Of a DNA stretch of 64,000 nucleotides, positions 16,508-24,901 are shown one piece after another. Source of the DNA: Hyphomicrobiales bacterium (GTDB lineage: Bacteria > Pseudomonadota > Alphaproteobacteria > Rhizobiales > Rhizobiaceae); NCBI GenBank assembly GCA_900465685.1, contig UEGR01000005.1:310001-374000 (forward strand), read 5' to 3'. The stretch's first letter is position 1, and each line of letters opens with the position of its first letter. The notes under the pieces were generated by a model that made no database searches, was not told the DNA's origin, and saw nothing but the letters and a program-made list of their open reading frames with translations. A program made the position numbers and the translations under genes.

Positions 16508-17878
16508 TTAGCGACCATCCGGCGTGCGCAGACCGAACCACTTGTCCTTGACGGCGTCGTAGTGTTCTTCAGGCTTATATTCAGCCACCTGAAGGCCCAT
16601 CTGCTTGGAGGTCATGCGGCCCGTCGCATTGAGAAGCGCATAGCTGGCGACAACCACATCATGCTCCGACTGGACGAGAGTGATTTCGGCAGCGGTCAGA
16701 TCGTTCTGGGCGTTCAACACGTCCAGCGTGGTGCGCTGACCAACCTTGCGTTCTTCGATCACGCCATCCAGTGCGAGCTGGGCAGCGGCGATACCATCGC
16801 GGTTTGCCTTGACCGAAGCGCGGGCAGCTTCAAGCTGCGACCATGCCGAACCAATGGCTTCACGAACCTGATCGCGTACGACATCGACTTCAATCCGTGC
16901 CTGTCCAAGCTGTTCCTTGGACTGGCGAATCTGCGCCGAGGTGCGGCCACCCGTATAAATCGGAATGGTCACGCCGATACCGACCGAAGCGGAATTGCCA
17001 TCACCCGTATCCAGACCAGCAAAGGTATCCAGACGGCTGGCGCCAGCCGACAGACCAACGGTCGGCAGCATTGCGCCTTCCTTGGCCTTCACATTGTAGC
17101 CTGCAGCGTTGACAGCATACTGCGTTGCGAGAATGCCCGGGTGTCCGGCCTGTGCGATAGCGTAAGCTTCGTTCGGCGACTTCGGCAGGTTCTTCGCAGC
17201 AGCGGCAGCGGCAAGCCGGTCCGGCTGTGCACCGACGATGCGGATATAGGTTGCCTCAGCCGACTTGACGTTGGCACGAGCGCTGTTCAGTTCGGCAACA
17301 GCGGTCGAACGGCTGGCTTCGGCCTGTGCAACGTCTGTGCGCGTGCCTTCACCAACATCCAGACGCGCACGGGCTGCACGCACCTGTTCATTCATCGCAG
17401 CCAGATTCTTCTCGCGAAGCACTGCGATCTGACGATTCTGGTAAACGCCCATATAGGCAGCGACAGCGCTATAAAGCGTGTTCTGCTCGTCGTTGCGCAT
17501 ATTCTCGCGCTGCGCAAAAACCTGCGTTTCTGCTGCAGCGACGTTGTTCTTGGTCTGGAAACCGTCGAACAGCATCTGGTTCAGCTGGATGCCGACCGTG
17601 CCGCTGGTGCGGTAACCGCTCGTCGGCGCGCGACTGCGGCTTACATCATACGTACCGGTAATCTGCGGACGGTAATTCGACTTGGCGATAGCCACGTTTT
17701 CGTCCTGAACGCGCACACCTGCGCGTGAAGAATTAAGCGTAGCGTTATTCTTATAAGCCTTGACCAGAGCACCGGAGAGGTTTTCAGACCAGGCGGACTG
17801 CCCCGATAAAACGGTGCCGGCCAACAATGCTGCCGCTGCGACCAGTCCTTTGTACGTTTTGAACACCGGGTACCTCAT
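16508..17878 (-). CDS. bepC: TolC-family outer-membrane efflux channel (BepC-like)
   Basis: A 456-residue outer-membrane factor. From ATG 17878 a signal peptide (to about SGQSAWS) precedes two TolC repeats of long helices and barrel strands (e.g. YKNNATLNSSRAGVRVQDENVAIAKSNYRPQI and its partner in the second half, VDVVRDQVREAIGSAW). It forms the trimeric exit duct for RND efflux pumps and type I secretion. The open frame also allows TTG 17893, but the ATG gives the length I recall for Brucella BepC. It lies downstream of pcm on the same strand. Confidence 0.88.
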   Translation of the reverse strand: MRYPVFKTYKGLVAAAALLAGTVLSGQSAWSENLSGALVKAYKNNATLNSSRAGVRVQDENVAIAKSNYRPQITGTYDVSRSRAPTSGYRTSGTVGIQLNQMLFDGFQTKNNVAAAETQVFAQRENMRNDEQNTLYSAVAAYMGVYQNRQIAVLREKNLAAMNEQVRAARARLDVGEGTRTDVAQAEASRSTAVAELNSARANVKSAEATYIRIVGAQPDRLAAAAAAKNLPKSPNEAYAIAQAGHPGILATQYAVNAAGYNVKAKEGAMLPTVGLSAGASRLDTFAGLDTGDGNSASVGIGVTIPIYTGGRTSAQIRQSKEQLGQARIEVDVVRDQVREAIGSAWSQLEAARASVKANRDGIAAAQLALDGVIEERKVGQRTTLDVLNAQNDLTAAEITLVQSEHDVVVASYALLNATGRMTSKQMGLQVAEYKPEEHYDAVKDKWFGLRTPDGR

Positions 17879-18022
17879 CTTAAGAATAGCCAAATTCAGT
17901 AAATCGAACCAATCAGTTCGGGCAACCTTAAATAACCTTTAAAATCGGTTATTTCCATCGCCCCGCCCAGAGCATGCACAAAGAAATTCCGCAGCGTTGC
18001 AGAATTGTACCAATCCCGAAAA

Positions 18023-18691
18023 TTAGAATTCGAACTGAGGAATCCGCTCGAATCCCGGAAGTGGGCGCACCGCAGTGTTGAACGCAATTCGCCCCGATGC
18101 AACACCATTTTCTTTAACATAAATCCGGGCAACCGAAGCGTTTCCACGGCCTTCGACGGCGACGAGACGTCCGCCTTCCTTCAACTGCGCGAACAAGGTG
18201 TCGGGAACGAAATCCACACCGCCTTCGATCATGATGACATCGTAAGGAGCTTCCGACGGATAGCCGGCGTGCATATCTCCAGAAACAATCACAACATTGT
18301 CATAGCCTAGCTCGGCAAGACGAGCGGTCGCAGCGGCAGAAAGCGCAGAATCACTTTCAAGACCGATCACCGAACCAGCCAGATGCGAAAGAATGGCCGA
18401 GGAATAACCCGTGCCGCAGCCGATATCGAGCACGACATCGTTCTTGTTTACGCGGGCAAGCTGGATGAGCTTTGCGAAAGGCGACGGTTCCATGAGATAG
18501 CGCGGCGCGCCACCTTCGGCTTCGAGCGGCTGATCTTCGTCAATATAGGCAACTGCCTGACGGACGGTCGGCACAAAGGCTTCCCGCGGAACGGCCAGGA
18601 AAGCGTCGATAACCGTCAGATCGGTTACGTCCGTCGTACGGATCTGATTGTCGACCATCTTTGTGCGAAGATCCTGGAAATCGGCTGCCAT
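18023..18691 (-). CDS. pcm: Protein-L-isoaspartate O-methyltransferase
   Basis: A SAM-dependent methyltransferase (222 residues from ATG 18691) that starts repair of isoaspartyl damage in proteins. MVDNQIRTTDVTD is the usual Pcm start, VLDIGCGTGYSSAILSHLA (about residues 85-104) is SAM motif I, and the family segment VNKNDVV precedes it. GAGGG precedes the ATG by about four bases. The genes pcm, bepC, popZ and valS lie in this order on the same strand. The protein lacks the Thr/Ser-rich substrate loop wording of E. coli Pcm, so some functional divergence is possible. Confidence 0.88.
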   Translation of the reverse strand: MAADFQDLRTKMVDNQIRTTDVTDLTVIDAFLAVPREAFVPTVRQAVAYIDEDQPLEAEGGAPRYLMEPSPFAKLIQLARVNKNDVVLDIGCGTGYSSAILSHLAGSVIGLESDSALSAAATARLAELGYDNVVIVSGDMHAGYPSEAPYDVIMIEGGVDFVPDTLFAQLKEGGRLVAVEGRGNASVARIYVKENGVASGRIAFNTAVRPLPGFERIPQFEF

Positions 18692-18739
18692 AGCCCTCAA
18701 CCCTTCATTATCGCCTAACGCGATGTTTCATATCACAAA

Positions 18740-18777
18740 GCACTCCGCAGCGTTGGTCCAAACCTCGCTGCGAGTGC
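18740..18777. other. Hairpin upstream of pcm
   Basis: GCACTCCGCAGCG (18740-18752) pairs with CGCTGCGAGTGC (18766-18777) with one bulged base. It lies 49 bases upstream of pcm, probably in its leader or promoter. The similar words CGCACTCCGCA occur upstream of the DUF971 gene near 2807. Confidence 0.35.
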
Positions 18778-18911
18778 ACCATAAACGAGATTTGCCGTTG
18801 ATGTGGCAAAAATCGCCAGTGCAGTCAATGAAACAGCTGCGAAACACCCGCATTTGCGGCACTTGAACTCACCGGAATGAACCTTTGCGGTCCGGCTCCC
18901 GTTACGGAAAG

Positions 18912-18940
18912 AAAATGCCGGAAAGCGAGGCTTCCCGGCA
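18912..18940 (-). terminator. Terminator of the metal-binding protein gene
   Basis: On the minus strand TGCCGGGAAGC pairs with GCTTTCCGGCA across a short loop and is followed by TTTTCTTT, a good Rho-independent terminator for the gene ending at 18985. Confidence 0.8.
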
Positions 18941-18984
18941 CGTACATCCTGCTTTGCATTGGCGCAAGCACCCGCAAAATCACA

Positions 18985-19185
18985 TTATTGAGCGTTTGCA
19001 GCCGGATAACCCGCAGCCGCCAGCGCGGAAACAACCGCATCTCTGGATGCATTGCCACCAAATTCGACTTCCTTGGCGTCGAGGTCGATTTCAATCGGCG
19101 CTGTCGCATCGAGCTTACGCAGAGCGGCAGTCACACTGTCGGCGCAGCCGCCGCATTTCATCTTGGGAACGGAAAACTTCATCAT
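18985..19185 (-). CDS. Heavy-metal-associated (CopZ-like) protein
   Basis: A 66-residue HMA/ferredoxin-like fold: MMKFSVPKMKCGGCADSVTAALRKLD carries the metal-binding MxCxxC with C11 and C14, and the C-terminal ASRDAVVSALAAAGYPA is the typical last helix and strand. It would bind Cu(I) or another soft metal in the cytosol and pass it on. GGAG lies seven bases before ATG 19185. No P-type ATPase or CueR-type regulator lies nearby, so its partner is elsewhere. The ORF is open to 19317 but the upstream part is not HMA-like. Confidence 0.88.
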   Translation of the reverse strand: MMKFSVPKMKCGGCADSVTAALRKLDATAPIEIDLDAKEVEFGGNASRDAVVSALAAAGYPAANAQ

Positions 19186-19203
19186 TGACTGACTCCACAC
19201 CTG

Positions 19204-19290
19204 AACATTTCCAGAAAAACGCACCGATACGGGCTGGAAATGTTTATAAACAAAGAGATAGAGCGATTTTCGAGATTTCACCTCAAGACA
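19204..19290. repeat. Intergenic palindromic repeat
   Basis: AACATTTCCAG (19204-19214) and CTGGAAATGTT (19234-19244) are perfect 11-base arms, followed by ACAAAGAGATAGAGCG. The words CATTTCCAG, AACAAA and GATAGAGCG also occur in order in the 2327-2430 repeat, so these are members of one dispersed family. Confidence 0.6.
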
Positions 19291-19391
19291 ATAGCTCCAA
19301 CCAAAAGCACCATGCACCTTTCCATCGTGGTAAGGTCAAGCGCTAAAAATGCTTTCTCTGAACAGTGCTGTTCCGGTGATCATTCCCAAAG

Positions 19392-19416
19392 AGGCGACCA
19401 GAAAATCAGGTCGCCT
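19392..19416 (-). terminator. Hairpin after the secreted hypothetical gene
   Basis: AGGCGACC (19392-19399) and GGTCGCCT (19409-19416) form a perfect 8-base stem just beyond the stop codon at 19425. The T-run on the minus strand is short (CTTTG). Confidence 0.6.
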
Positions 19417-19424
19417 TCGGAAGA

Positions 19425-20111
19425 TTACGGGGCTTCACAGGCTTCCGGCACGCTCTTTTCAAGCTCCAGTTCCGATTTGCTCAACGATCCGGTCATGATC
19501 TCAATCGGCTTGAATGGCGGCTCTTCCTGCATGGCGGGATTGGTAAGGTGAATCGTGTAGCAACCGCCGAAGACTTCTTTCTTGCCATCATTGCTCTCGG
19601 CTTCAATAGCTAGCGGCTGGCTCCAGTAAATCTGGCCTGCACCCGGGTCCGGCTCGGTTTTGCGCAAGGCGACCTTGACGCTCTTGGTATTCTCATAGCC
19701 CTTCACGAAGGTCTTGAAATCGGGTTCCCGCCCTTCTTCCGAGTAATAACCGTAAGCGCGCGTATATTCCTTGCGGTTGATCGCATTATAATAGGATTCG
19801 ATCAGCGCCTGCGGCGAGGATCGGTCATCGTGATATTCCGGCACGGTAACGCCATTGGCCGCGTCCTGCGTCTGTTCAGACGGCTTTGTCTCTTCTACAG
19901 GCGCTTTTGTTTCCTCAGCCTGATCCTTTTTCTCGGCTTCAGGCTTTTTCTGTGCCGTCGGTTCAGCGCTTTCCTTCGATGCAGGCTTCTGCGCTTCCTT
20001 CGCGGCAGGCTTGGGCGCTTCCTGTGCATAGGCTTGCGGGAGAGCAACGGACAGGCCGAGCGCGCTCACGAAAACAGCCAGCCTCAGAGATTTCATCCGA
20101 TCAATCGACAT
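19425..20111 (-). CDS. Secreted hypothetical protein with K/E/A/P-rich linker
   Basis: I do not recognise a named family. The 228-residue product has a signal peptide (ends about QAYA, residue 29), a low-complexity linker (about 30-90; alternating Ala, Lys, Pro, Glu, likely disordered) and a globular C-terminal domain starting SSPQALIESYYNAINRKEYTRAYGYYSEEG, which looks like an NTF2-like fold, ending in QEEPPFKPIEIMTGSL. Two Cys in the last half could form a disulfide (GGCYTI and PEACEAP). Location is probably periplasmic. AGGAGG five bases upstream supports ATG 20111. It is monocistronic. Confidence 0.8.
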   Translation of the reverse strand: MSIDRMKSLRLAVFVSALGLSVALPQAYAQEAPKPAAKEAQKPASKESAEPTAQKKPEAEKKDQAEETKAPVEETKPSEQTQDAANGVTVPEYHDDRSSPQALIESYYNAINRKEYTRAYGYYSEEGREPDFKTFVKGYENTKSVKVALRKTEPDPGAGQIYWSQPLAIEAESNDGKKEVFGGCYTIHLTNPAMQEEPPFKPIEIMTGSLSKSELELEKSVPEACEAP

Positions 20112-20320
20112 TTATACCTCCTCTTTCCCCAATACCCGCCAGCCGGACACGCGGCCTGCGCTCTCGATTTGGTGTCTTGCGGTAATGATGTTACAACACT
20201 AACTATAGTGAAAACGTGGCAGCGAGGTTTGAAACTCGCTGGTTTCACACGAGATTGGTTGATTCTCGCCCGTGAAGCCACAGCCTCAAGGCCACTGCAT
20301 AGCACCGGAAGAGAAGAACC

Positions 20321-20701
20321 ATGGGCCGTTTCGCAGTCATGACGCTAACCGAAGCCGCAGCAAATCGCGTTCGCGAAATTGTTGAGTCGCGCGAAGGCGC
20401 GCTGGGCATTCGTGTCGGCGTGAAAAAAGGCGGCTGCGCGGGCATGGAATATACCATCGATGTCGCCAGCGAAGCGAAAGCCGGTGATGATGTTGCCGAG
20501 AAAGATGGCGCCAAGGTCTTTATCGCCCCGGAAGCCGTTCTTTTCCTGCTCGGAACCCAGATGGATTTCGAAGTGACGACGCTCCGCACCGGTTTCGTGT
20601 TCAACAACCCGAACCAGACCTCTGCCTGCGGCTGCGGTGAATCGGTTGAACTGACCCCTGCCTCGGCAGAAAGCCTTCGCCAGATGCAGGGCGCGGCCTG
20701 A
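20321..20701 (+). CDS. Iron-sulfur cluster assembly scaffold/carrier, IscA/SufA/HesB type
   Basis: A 126-residue A-type carrier that passes Fe-S clusters to target proteins in the cytosol. The three conserved cysteines are present: C39 in VKKGGCAGMEY and C103/C105 in TSACGCGES. The body (LTEAAANRVREIVESRE...) is typical. SufA is likely by similarity, but no other suf genes are in the window; they could lie elsewhere. AGAGAAG precedes the ATG; Met7 is a less likely start. A TfoX-like gene follows 39 bases later. Confidence 0.9.
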   Translation: MGRFAVMTLTEAAANRVREIVESREGALGIRVGVKKGGCAGMEYTIDVASEAKAGDDVAEKDGAKVFIAPEAVLFLLGTQMDFEVTTLRTGFVFNNPNQTSACGCGESVELTPASAESLRQMQGAA

Positions 20702-20740
20702 CCTGATCCACGAGGATAGTCTTCCGAAGGAATCTCCCCA

Positions 20741-21112
20741 ATGGATGACGAAACCCTCCGCGATTTGTTGCAGGATTTCGGCCCGGTCACCATCCGTCGC
20801 ATGTTCGGCGGCAAAGGCATTTATCATCAGGGACTGATCTTCGCGCTTGTCGTTCGCGATGAACTGCTTTTCAAAGCCGACGAATTGACCATCCCGCGTT
20901 TTATCGACGCCGGATCGGTGCAATGGACCTATGAAGGACGCAAGGGCGGCGATCCCATTGGCATGCCCTATTGGAGCGTGCCGAGCGAAGCCTTCGATGA
21001 TCCTGAAATCATGACCGAATGGGCCCGCCTCGCCTATGAAGCGGCTCTACGCAGCGGTCAGTCCAAACCCCAAAAGAAATCGGCCGCGAAGCGATCCCCC
21101 ACGGCCGAATAA
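20741..21112 (+). CDS. TfoX N-terminal domain protein
   Basis: The 123-residue product holds only the TfoX N-terminal domain: LLQDFGPVTIRRMFGGKGIYHQGLIFALVVRDELLFKAD, then PYWSVPSEAFDDPE and a basic tail (QKKSAAKRSPTAE). Full-length TfoX (Sxy) regulates competence with CRP in gammaproteobacteria; single-domain alphaproteobacterial forms have no settled role. Same strand as the IscA-type gene and probably cotranscribed. AAGGAA lies upstream of the ATG. Confidence 0.85.
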   Translation: MDDETLRDLLQDFGPVTIRRMFGGKGIYHQGLIFALVVRDELLFKADELTIPRFIDAGSVQWTYEGRKGGDPIGMPYWSVPSEAFDDPEIMTEWARLAYEAALRSGQSKPQKKSAAKRSPTAE

Positions 21113-21134
21113 TAAATCTAACAGTGCTTTCCGC

Positions 21135-22625
21135 TTACATGCCCGTTGGAATGAGCATGAAAGCAGGAATGTCGTTGCCAAAACCAACAGGCGACGGACC
21201 ATCATCATCGCGATCACGGCGGCGCTTATGCTGGTCGTGCTGCGGCTTGCCACGACGTTCGTCGTTGGAAGCGCGGATCGCATCGCGGCGGTCGTGGGTT
21301 TCGATAACGGGCTGCGGCTGTTCCGCCGGATCGAGCGCTTCGGTCGAAGCTACCTTTTCCTTTGGCTTGTCCATGCTCTTGTCCCGCCCCTTATCTTTAC
21401 CCTTGTTATCTCTTTGCGAGTCTTTGCCCTTGCCGCGCGCATTCTTGCCCTTGCGCGGCTGATCGTCAGCCTCGTCGGACGGTGCAAGCGTGGACAGATC
21501 GCCATCGACCCATTCAATCTTCTCGCCGATCATGTTCTCAATAGCGGCAAGATATTTTGTGTCCGATGGCGTGACGATCGTGAACGCCTTGCCGGAGCGG
21601 CCAGCGCGACCCGTGCGGCCAATGCGGTGGACATAGTCTTCCGAATGGATCGGAACGTCGAAATTGAAGACGTGGCTGACATCCGGAATGTCGAGGCCGC
21701 GTGCTGCCACATCGGAAGCGACCAGCAGTTGCAGCTTGCCTTCCTTGAAGTTGGCCAACATCGTCATGCGGGCGCGCTGGTCCATATCGCCGTGCAATGC
21801 ACCGGCGTTGAACTCATGACGCACCAGCGAACGGAACAATTCCGACACATCCTTCTTGCGATTGCAGAAGATGATCGCATTCTTGAGCGTGTCGCCTTCG
21901 GCGCGGATGAGATCGCGCAGGGCAGCGCGCTTGTCCCAATCTTTCCTGCTCGACTTGACCAGACGCTGTGTCACGGTCTTTGCCGTGGACGAAGCCTTGG
22001 CCACTTCGACACGCGTTGGCGAATGCAGGAACTGCTCGGTTAGCTTGGTGATTTCCGGCGGCATGGTCGCCGAGAAGAACAGCGTCTGACGCGTGAACGG
22101 AATCAGCTTGCAGATGCGTTCGATATCCGGAATGAAGCCCATGTCGAGCATACGGTCGGCTTCATCGATGACCAGAATTTCAACGCCGGTCAAAAGCAGC
22201 TTGCCGCGTTCGAAATGGTCGAGAAGACGGCCCGGCGTGGCGATGAGAACGTCTGCGCCGCGCTCAAGCTTGCGCTCTTGCTCGTCGAACGAAACGCCGC
22301 CGATCAGCAGAGCAACATTGAGGCGGTGATTGACGCCGTATTTGACGAAATTCTCTTCAACCTGCGCAGCAAGCTCACGGGTCGGCTCAAGAATGAGCGT
22401 GCGCGGCATGCGGGCGCGAGCCCGGCCCTTTTCCAGCAGCGTCAGCATCGGCAGAACGAAAGAAGCCGTCTTGCCCGTTCCCGTCTGGGCGATACCAAGC
22501 ACATCCTTGCGCTCGAGCGCGGGCGGTATAGCGCCTGCCTGAATAGGTGTGGGCGCGGTGTATCCAGCCGCTTCTACAGCAGCAAGCACTTTCGGGGAAA
22601 GACCGAGTTCGGCAAATGTCGTCAA
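21135..22625 (-). CDS. DEAD-box RNA helicase (RhlE-like)
   Basis: A 496-residue ATP-dependent RNA helicase. Motifs in order: Q motif (FAELGLSPKVLAAVEAAGYTAPTPIQ), Walker A AQTGTGKT (about residue 45), PTRELAAQ, TPGR, DEAD, SAT, and HRIGRTGRAGRSG. The C-terminal 120 residues are Lys/Arg/Asp-rich and probably disordered, an RNA-binding tail. The only start in frame before the Q motif is TTG 22625; upstream the frame closes at a TGA. The start is therefore TTG or another rare codon. Confidence 0.93.
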   Translation of the reverse strand: MTTFAELGLSPKVLAAVEAAGYTAPTPIQAGAIPPALERKDVLGIAQTGTGKTASFVLPMLTLLEKGRARARMPRTLILEPTRELAAQVEENFVKYGVNHRLNVALLIGGVSFDEQERKLERGADVLIATPGRLLDHFERGKLLLTGVEILVIDEADRMLDMGFIPDIERICKLIPFTRQTLFFSATMPPEITKLTEQFLHSPTRVEVAKASSTAKTVTQRLVKSSRKDWDKRAALRDLIRAEGDTLKNAIIFCNRKKDVSELFRSLVRHEFNAGALHGDMDQRARMTMLANFKEGKLQLLVASDVAARGLDIPDVSHVFNFDVPIHSEDYVHRIGRTGRAGRSGKAFTIVTPSDTKYLAAIENMIGEKIEWVDGDLSTLAPSDEADDQPRKGKNARGKGKDSQRDNKGKDKGRDKSMDKPKEKVASTEALDPAEQPQPVIETHDRRDAIRASNDERRGKPQHDQHKRRRDRDDDGPSPVGFGNDIPAFMLIPTGM

Positions 22626-22963
22626 TGGAGGCGCAGCTCTCTGGTTCGGAAACGTGTTCCGCCCATCCTGTCATTGCAGCCGCGTCATCCGGCGCAGGAA
22701 CCAAAGCAGAAAAGGCGTCTGCAACGCATCTAGCGTTTTCTTGCAGCATCGCCTACGTCCGCAGCGTGCAAAAGTCAACCAAAATACCAACATCCGATAT
22801 CAAATTGCTTTGATATTCCTGCTGATAACGACAAATGACGCCAATCTACGTCTTTTCTAATCGAATTAAATCAAATTGATGACAATTAGAGGATTGTCAG
22901 CCACGGTAGTTTGACAACTTTGCTTGTGCGTAATCTTACTCGAAAACCTGTCGACTATTCAGA
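22626..22963. other. Intergenic region upstream of the helicase gene
   Basis: No gene seen. It is AT-rich from 22780 to 22950 and contains the near-perfect inverted repeat GATATCAAA/TTTGATATT (about 22796-22817). It probably holds the helicase promoter on the minus strand and the 3' end of the nadK transcript. Confidence 0.4.
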
Positions 22964-23737
22964 TCAATGCCGGAATTGTTCTGTCAGAATTCGCTCGTCC
23001 CAGGAGTGGTTCTTATCAAACAGAATAGCCACCTGACTGTTCGGCGCCTCGCGTACCGTAACCGAAGTTACGGACTTCACCTCATTATTGTCGGCAACGG
23101 CATTGACCGGACGCTTTTCCGTTTCCAGCAAATCCATGCGAACGGTCACATGCTTGGGCAGCAATGCACCACCCCAGCGACGCGGGCGGAAGGGACTGAC
23201 CGGCGTCAGCGCCAGAAGCGGCGCTTCCAATGGCAGAATCGGCCCTTGCGCCGAGAGATTGTAGGCCGTTGAGCCAGCAGGCGTCGCAACCATCACGCCG
23301 TCACAGACCAATTCTTCCAGCCGGACTTTACCATCAATGGTTATGCGCACCTTCGCCGCCTGATAGGACTGGCGGAACAATGAGACTTCATTGATTGCAA
23401 GCGCCTCGACCGGAGCAGAATTTTCGGTCTCTGCAATCATCACAAGCGGGCGGATTGTTTCCATCTGCGCGGCCAGAATGCGCTCGCACAGATTATCAAC
23501 ACTGAACTCATTCATCAGAAAGCCAACAGACCCGCGGTTCATGCCATAAATCGGTGTACCGCTATTCATGAAATCCCGCAGTGCCTGAAGCATGGTGCCA
23601 TCACCACCGAGCGCAACAATAATGTCGGCATCTTCGCCCGACACATGCCCGTAGCGATTCACAAGATCTTTCTGGGCCGCGAGTGATTCTTCGGTCCCGG
23701 ACGAGAGAAAATGAAGCGCGAGTGATTTGTCGTTCAT
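22964..23737 (-). CDS. nadK: NAD kinase
   Basis: A cytosolic enzyme that phosphorylates NAD to NADP, 257 residues. GGDGTML at residues 44-50 is the ATP/NAD-binding motif of the family, followed by [14 protein letters not shown], the NE-containing NAD site, and [31 protein letters not shown], the conserved second half. The ATG at 23737 is the natural start. Monocistronic in appearance. Confidence 0.95.
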   Translation of the reverse strand: MNDKSLALHFLSSGTEESLAAQKDLVNRYGHVSGEDADIIVALGGDGTMLQALRDFMNSGTPIYGMNRGSVGFLMNEFSVDNLCERILAAQMETIRPLVMIAETENSAPVEALAINEVSLFRQSYQAAKVRITIDGKVRLEELVCDGVMVATPAGSTAYNLSAQGPILPLEAPLLALTPVSPFRPRRWGGALLPKHVTVRMDLLETEKRPVNAVADNNEVKSVTSVTVREAPNSQVAILFDKNHSWDERILTEQFRH

Positions 23738-23948
23738 GTCTACTGTCTCGCTCCCCGGCTCAACCCTGATAAGTTTGCCATGTCCTCATCGCGGTCTATT
23801 GGCTATCACATGAAAAACCCTGTTGCCATGACCTCTTTGCGATGATTTTTCGTTTTACAGACGCGTCATTTATGCTAATCGAGCGCAGACCGTATAACGG
23901 AAGCGATTTGCAACCAAAAGCGGTTCGATACACACTGTATCGTGAAGT

Positions 23949-24024
<76 letters not shown>

Positions 24025-24029
24025 TTATT

Positions 24030-24515
24030 TTCTCTGGCAAGAGATATTTCCATTTATTTTCAGGCAGTTGAACGAGTTCCGATTCGGAACTGTCTCTCAC
24101 TTTGCGTCACAAGCTGGCCATGGATTCTACTGGCGAACCTGAAACGCCCCCTCACCTTATGACATCTCGGCGTCTGCTTCAGCGATCTGCGGGCACTCCA
24201 GCCCCTTTCCTCAACAGTTCTCTAATGTGGGCGAGAACAAGATAGGAATGCAAATGGCAAATGCCGGCTCATGCCTTGTCTAATCACGCCGAGATATCCG
24301 GTTCTGACCCAATACGGCACACGCATTGCGTTTAAAAGTTGCAGCTAAAACACCTAGGCGATATGGCCAGCGCCGGGCAGCCTAAGCAATTGCCCGCCCC
24401 CGCGAGAGGCACGGTTTCTACACACTCGTGTCTCTCGCTCCACATCGTGAAATTAAGGAAAGACCGTCGTCGCGACGAAACACCTGCTCACGACCAAACG
24501 AGTTGATACTTACCA
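24030..24515. other. Hairpin-rich region without genes; candidate structured RNA or remnant
   Basis: No convincing ORF. Inverted repeats seen: AGTTCCG/CGGAACT (24075-24091), ATCTCGGCGT (24164-24173) with ACGCCGAGAT (24286-24295), CGGGCA/TGCCCG (24374-24396), GCGAGAGGCACG (24402-24413) with CGTGTCTCTCGC (24427-24438; one mismatch), and the palindrome TCGTCGCGACGA (24467-24478). Such density could mark a noncoding RNA or old mobile DNA next to the tRNA. Neither is proven. Confidence 0.35.
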
Positions 24516-24602
24516 ATGTTTCTATTCGACATTGCATTATTCGCATTTGGGCTTTCATTTATTCTGATGGTCATCGCCATATTTTTCATGAACGCCATTT
24601 AG
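24516..24602 (+). CDS. Candidate 28-residue single-pass membrane peptide
   Basis: ATG at 24516 to TAG at 24600-24602 encodes MFLFDIALFAFGLSFILMVI followed by AIFFMNAI, almost entirely hydrophobic with one Asp near the N-terminus. It resembles tiny inner-membrane subunits or type I toxin-like peptides in shape, but I cannot assign a family. No clear ribosome binding site precedes it, which lowers confidence. It lies in an otherwise empty region between tRNA-Thr and a small secreted protein gene. Confidence 0.3.
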   Translation: MFLFDIALFAFGLSFILMVIAIFFMNAI

Positions 24603-24868
24603 CTGCGTTACAGTACTAACCGTCGAATCCCTAACGAATTTGCGCATCGTGTCATTGGTAATTCGTCTCAGCAAAGAAATACTACCTCATCAGAGATACT
24701 TCCGGCTGATTTTTCCGATATTTGATTCGATTGATGGATGACGAAATATTTTCGCGTTTTCAAAACAGGCTATATTTCATTTATCAGTATCGGAAATATA
24801 GACGAAATACCCATATAGAAACATTCATTTACAATTTAGCCCCAAACAGAACAATCTGTAGATGTATT
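24603..24868. other. Very AT-rich stretch, no gene seen
   Basis: By hand count 24781-24840 has 17 G+C of 60 (28%), far below the surrounding genes. It probably holds the promoter of the small secreted protein gene. The frame that runs through it from 24722 is not protein-like. Low GC suggests foreign or relaxed DNA. Confidence 0.45.
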
Positions 24869-24888
24869 ATTGATTTACTGAAATCAAT
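24869..24888. promoter_or_regulatory. Perfect hairpin abutting the ribosome binding site of the small secreted protein gene
   Basis: ATTGATTT (24869-24876) and AAATCAAT (24881-24888) are perfect 8-base arms with a four-base loop, and the ribosome binding site TGAGGA begins at the last base. It may be an operator or a translation-control hairpin. Confidence 0.45.
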
Positions 24889-24901
24889 GAGGATACTGAT
24901 T

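Noticed and set aside
24428-24619. 63-codon plus-strand ORF after the tRNA
   Set aside because: Composition is not protein-like; it overlaps hairpins and the short hydrophobic frame.
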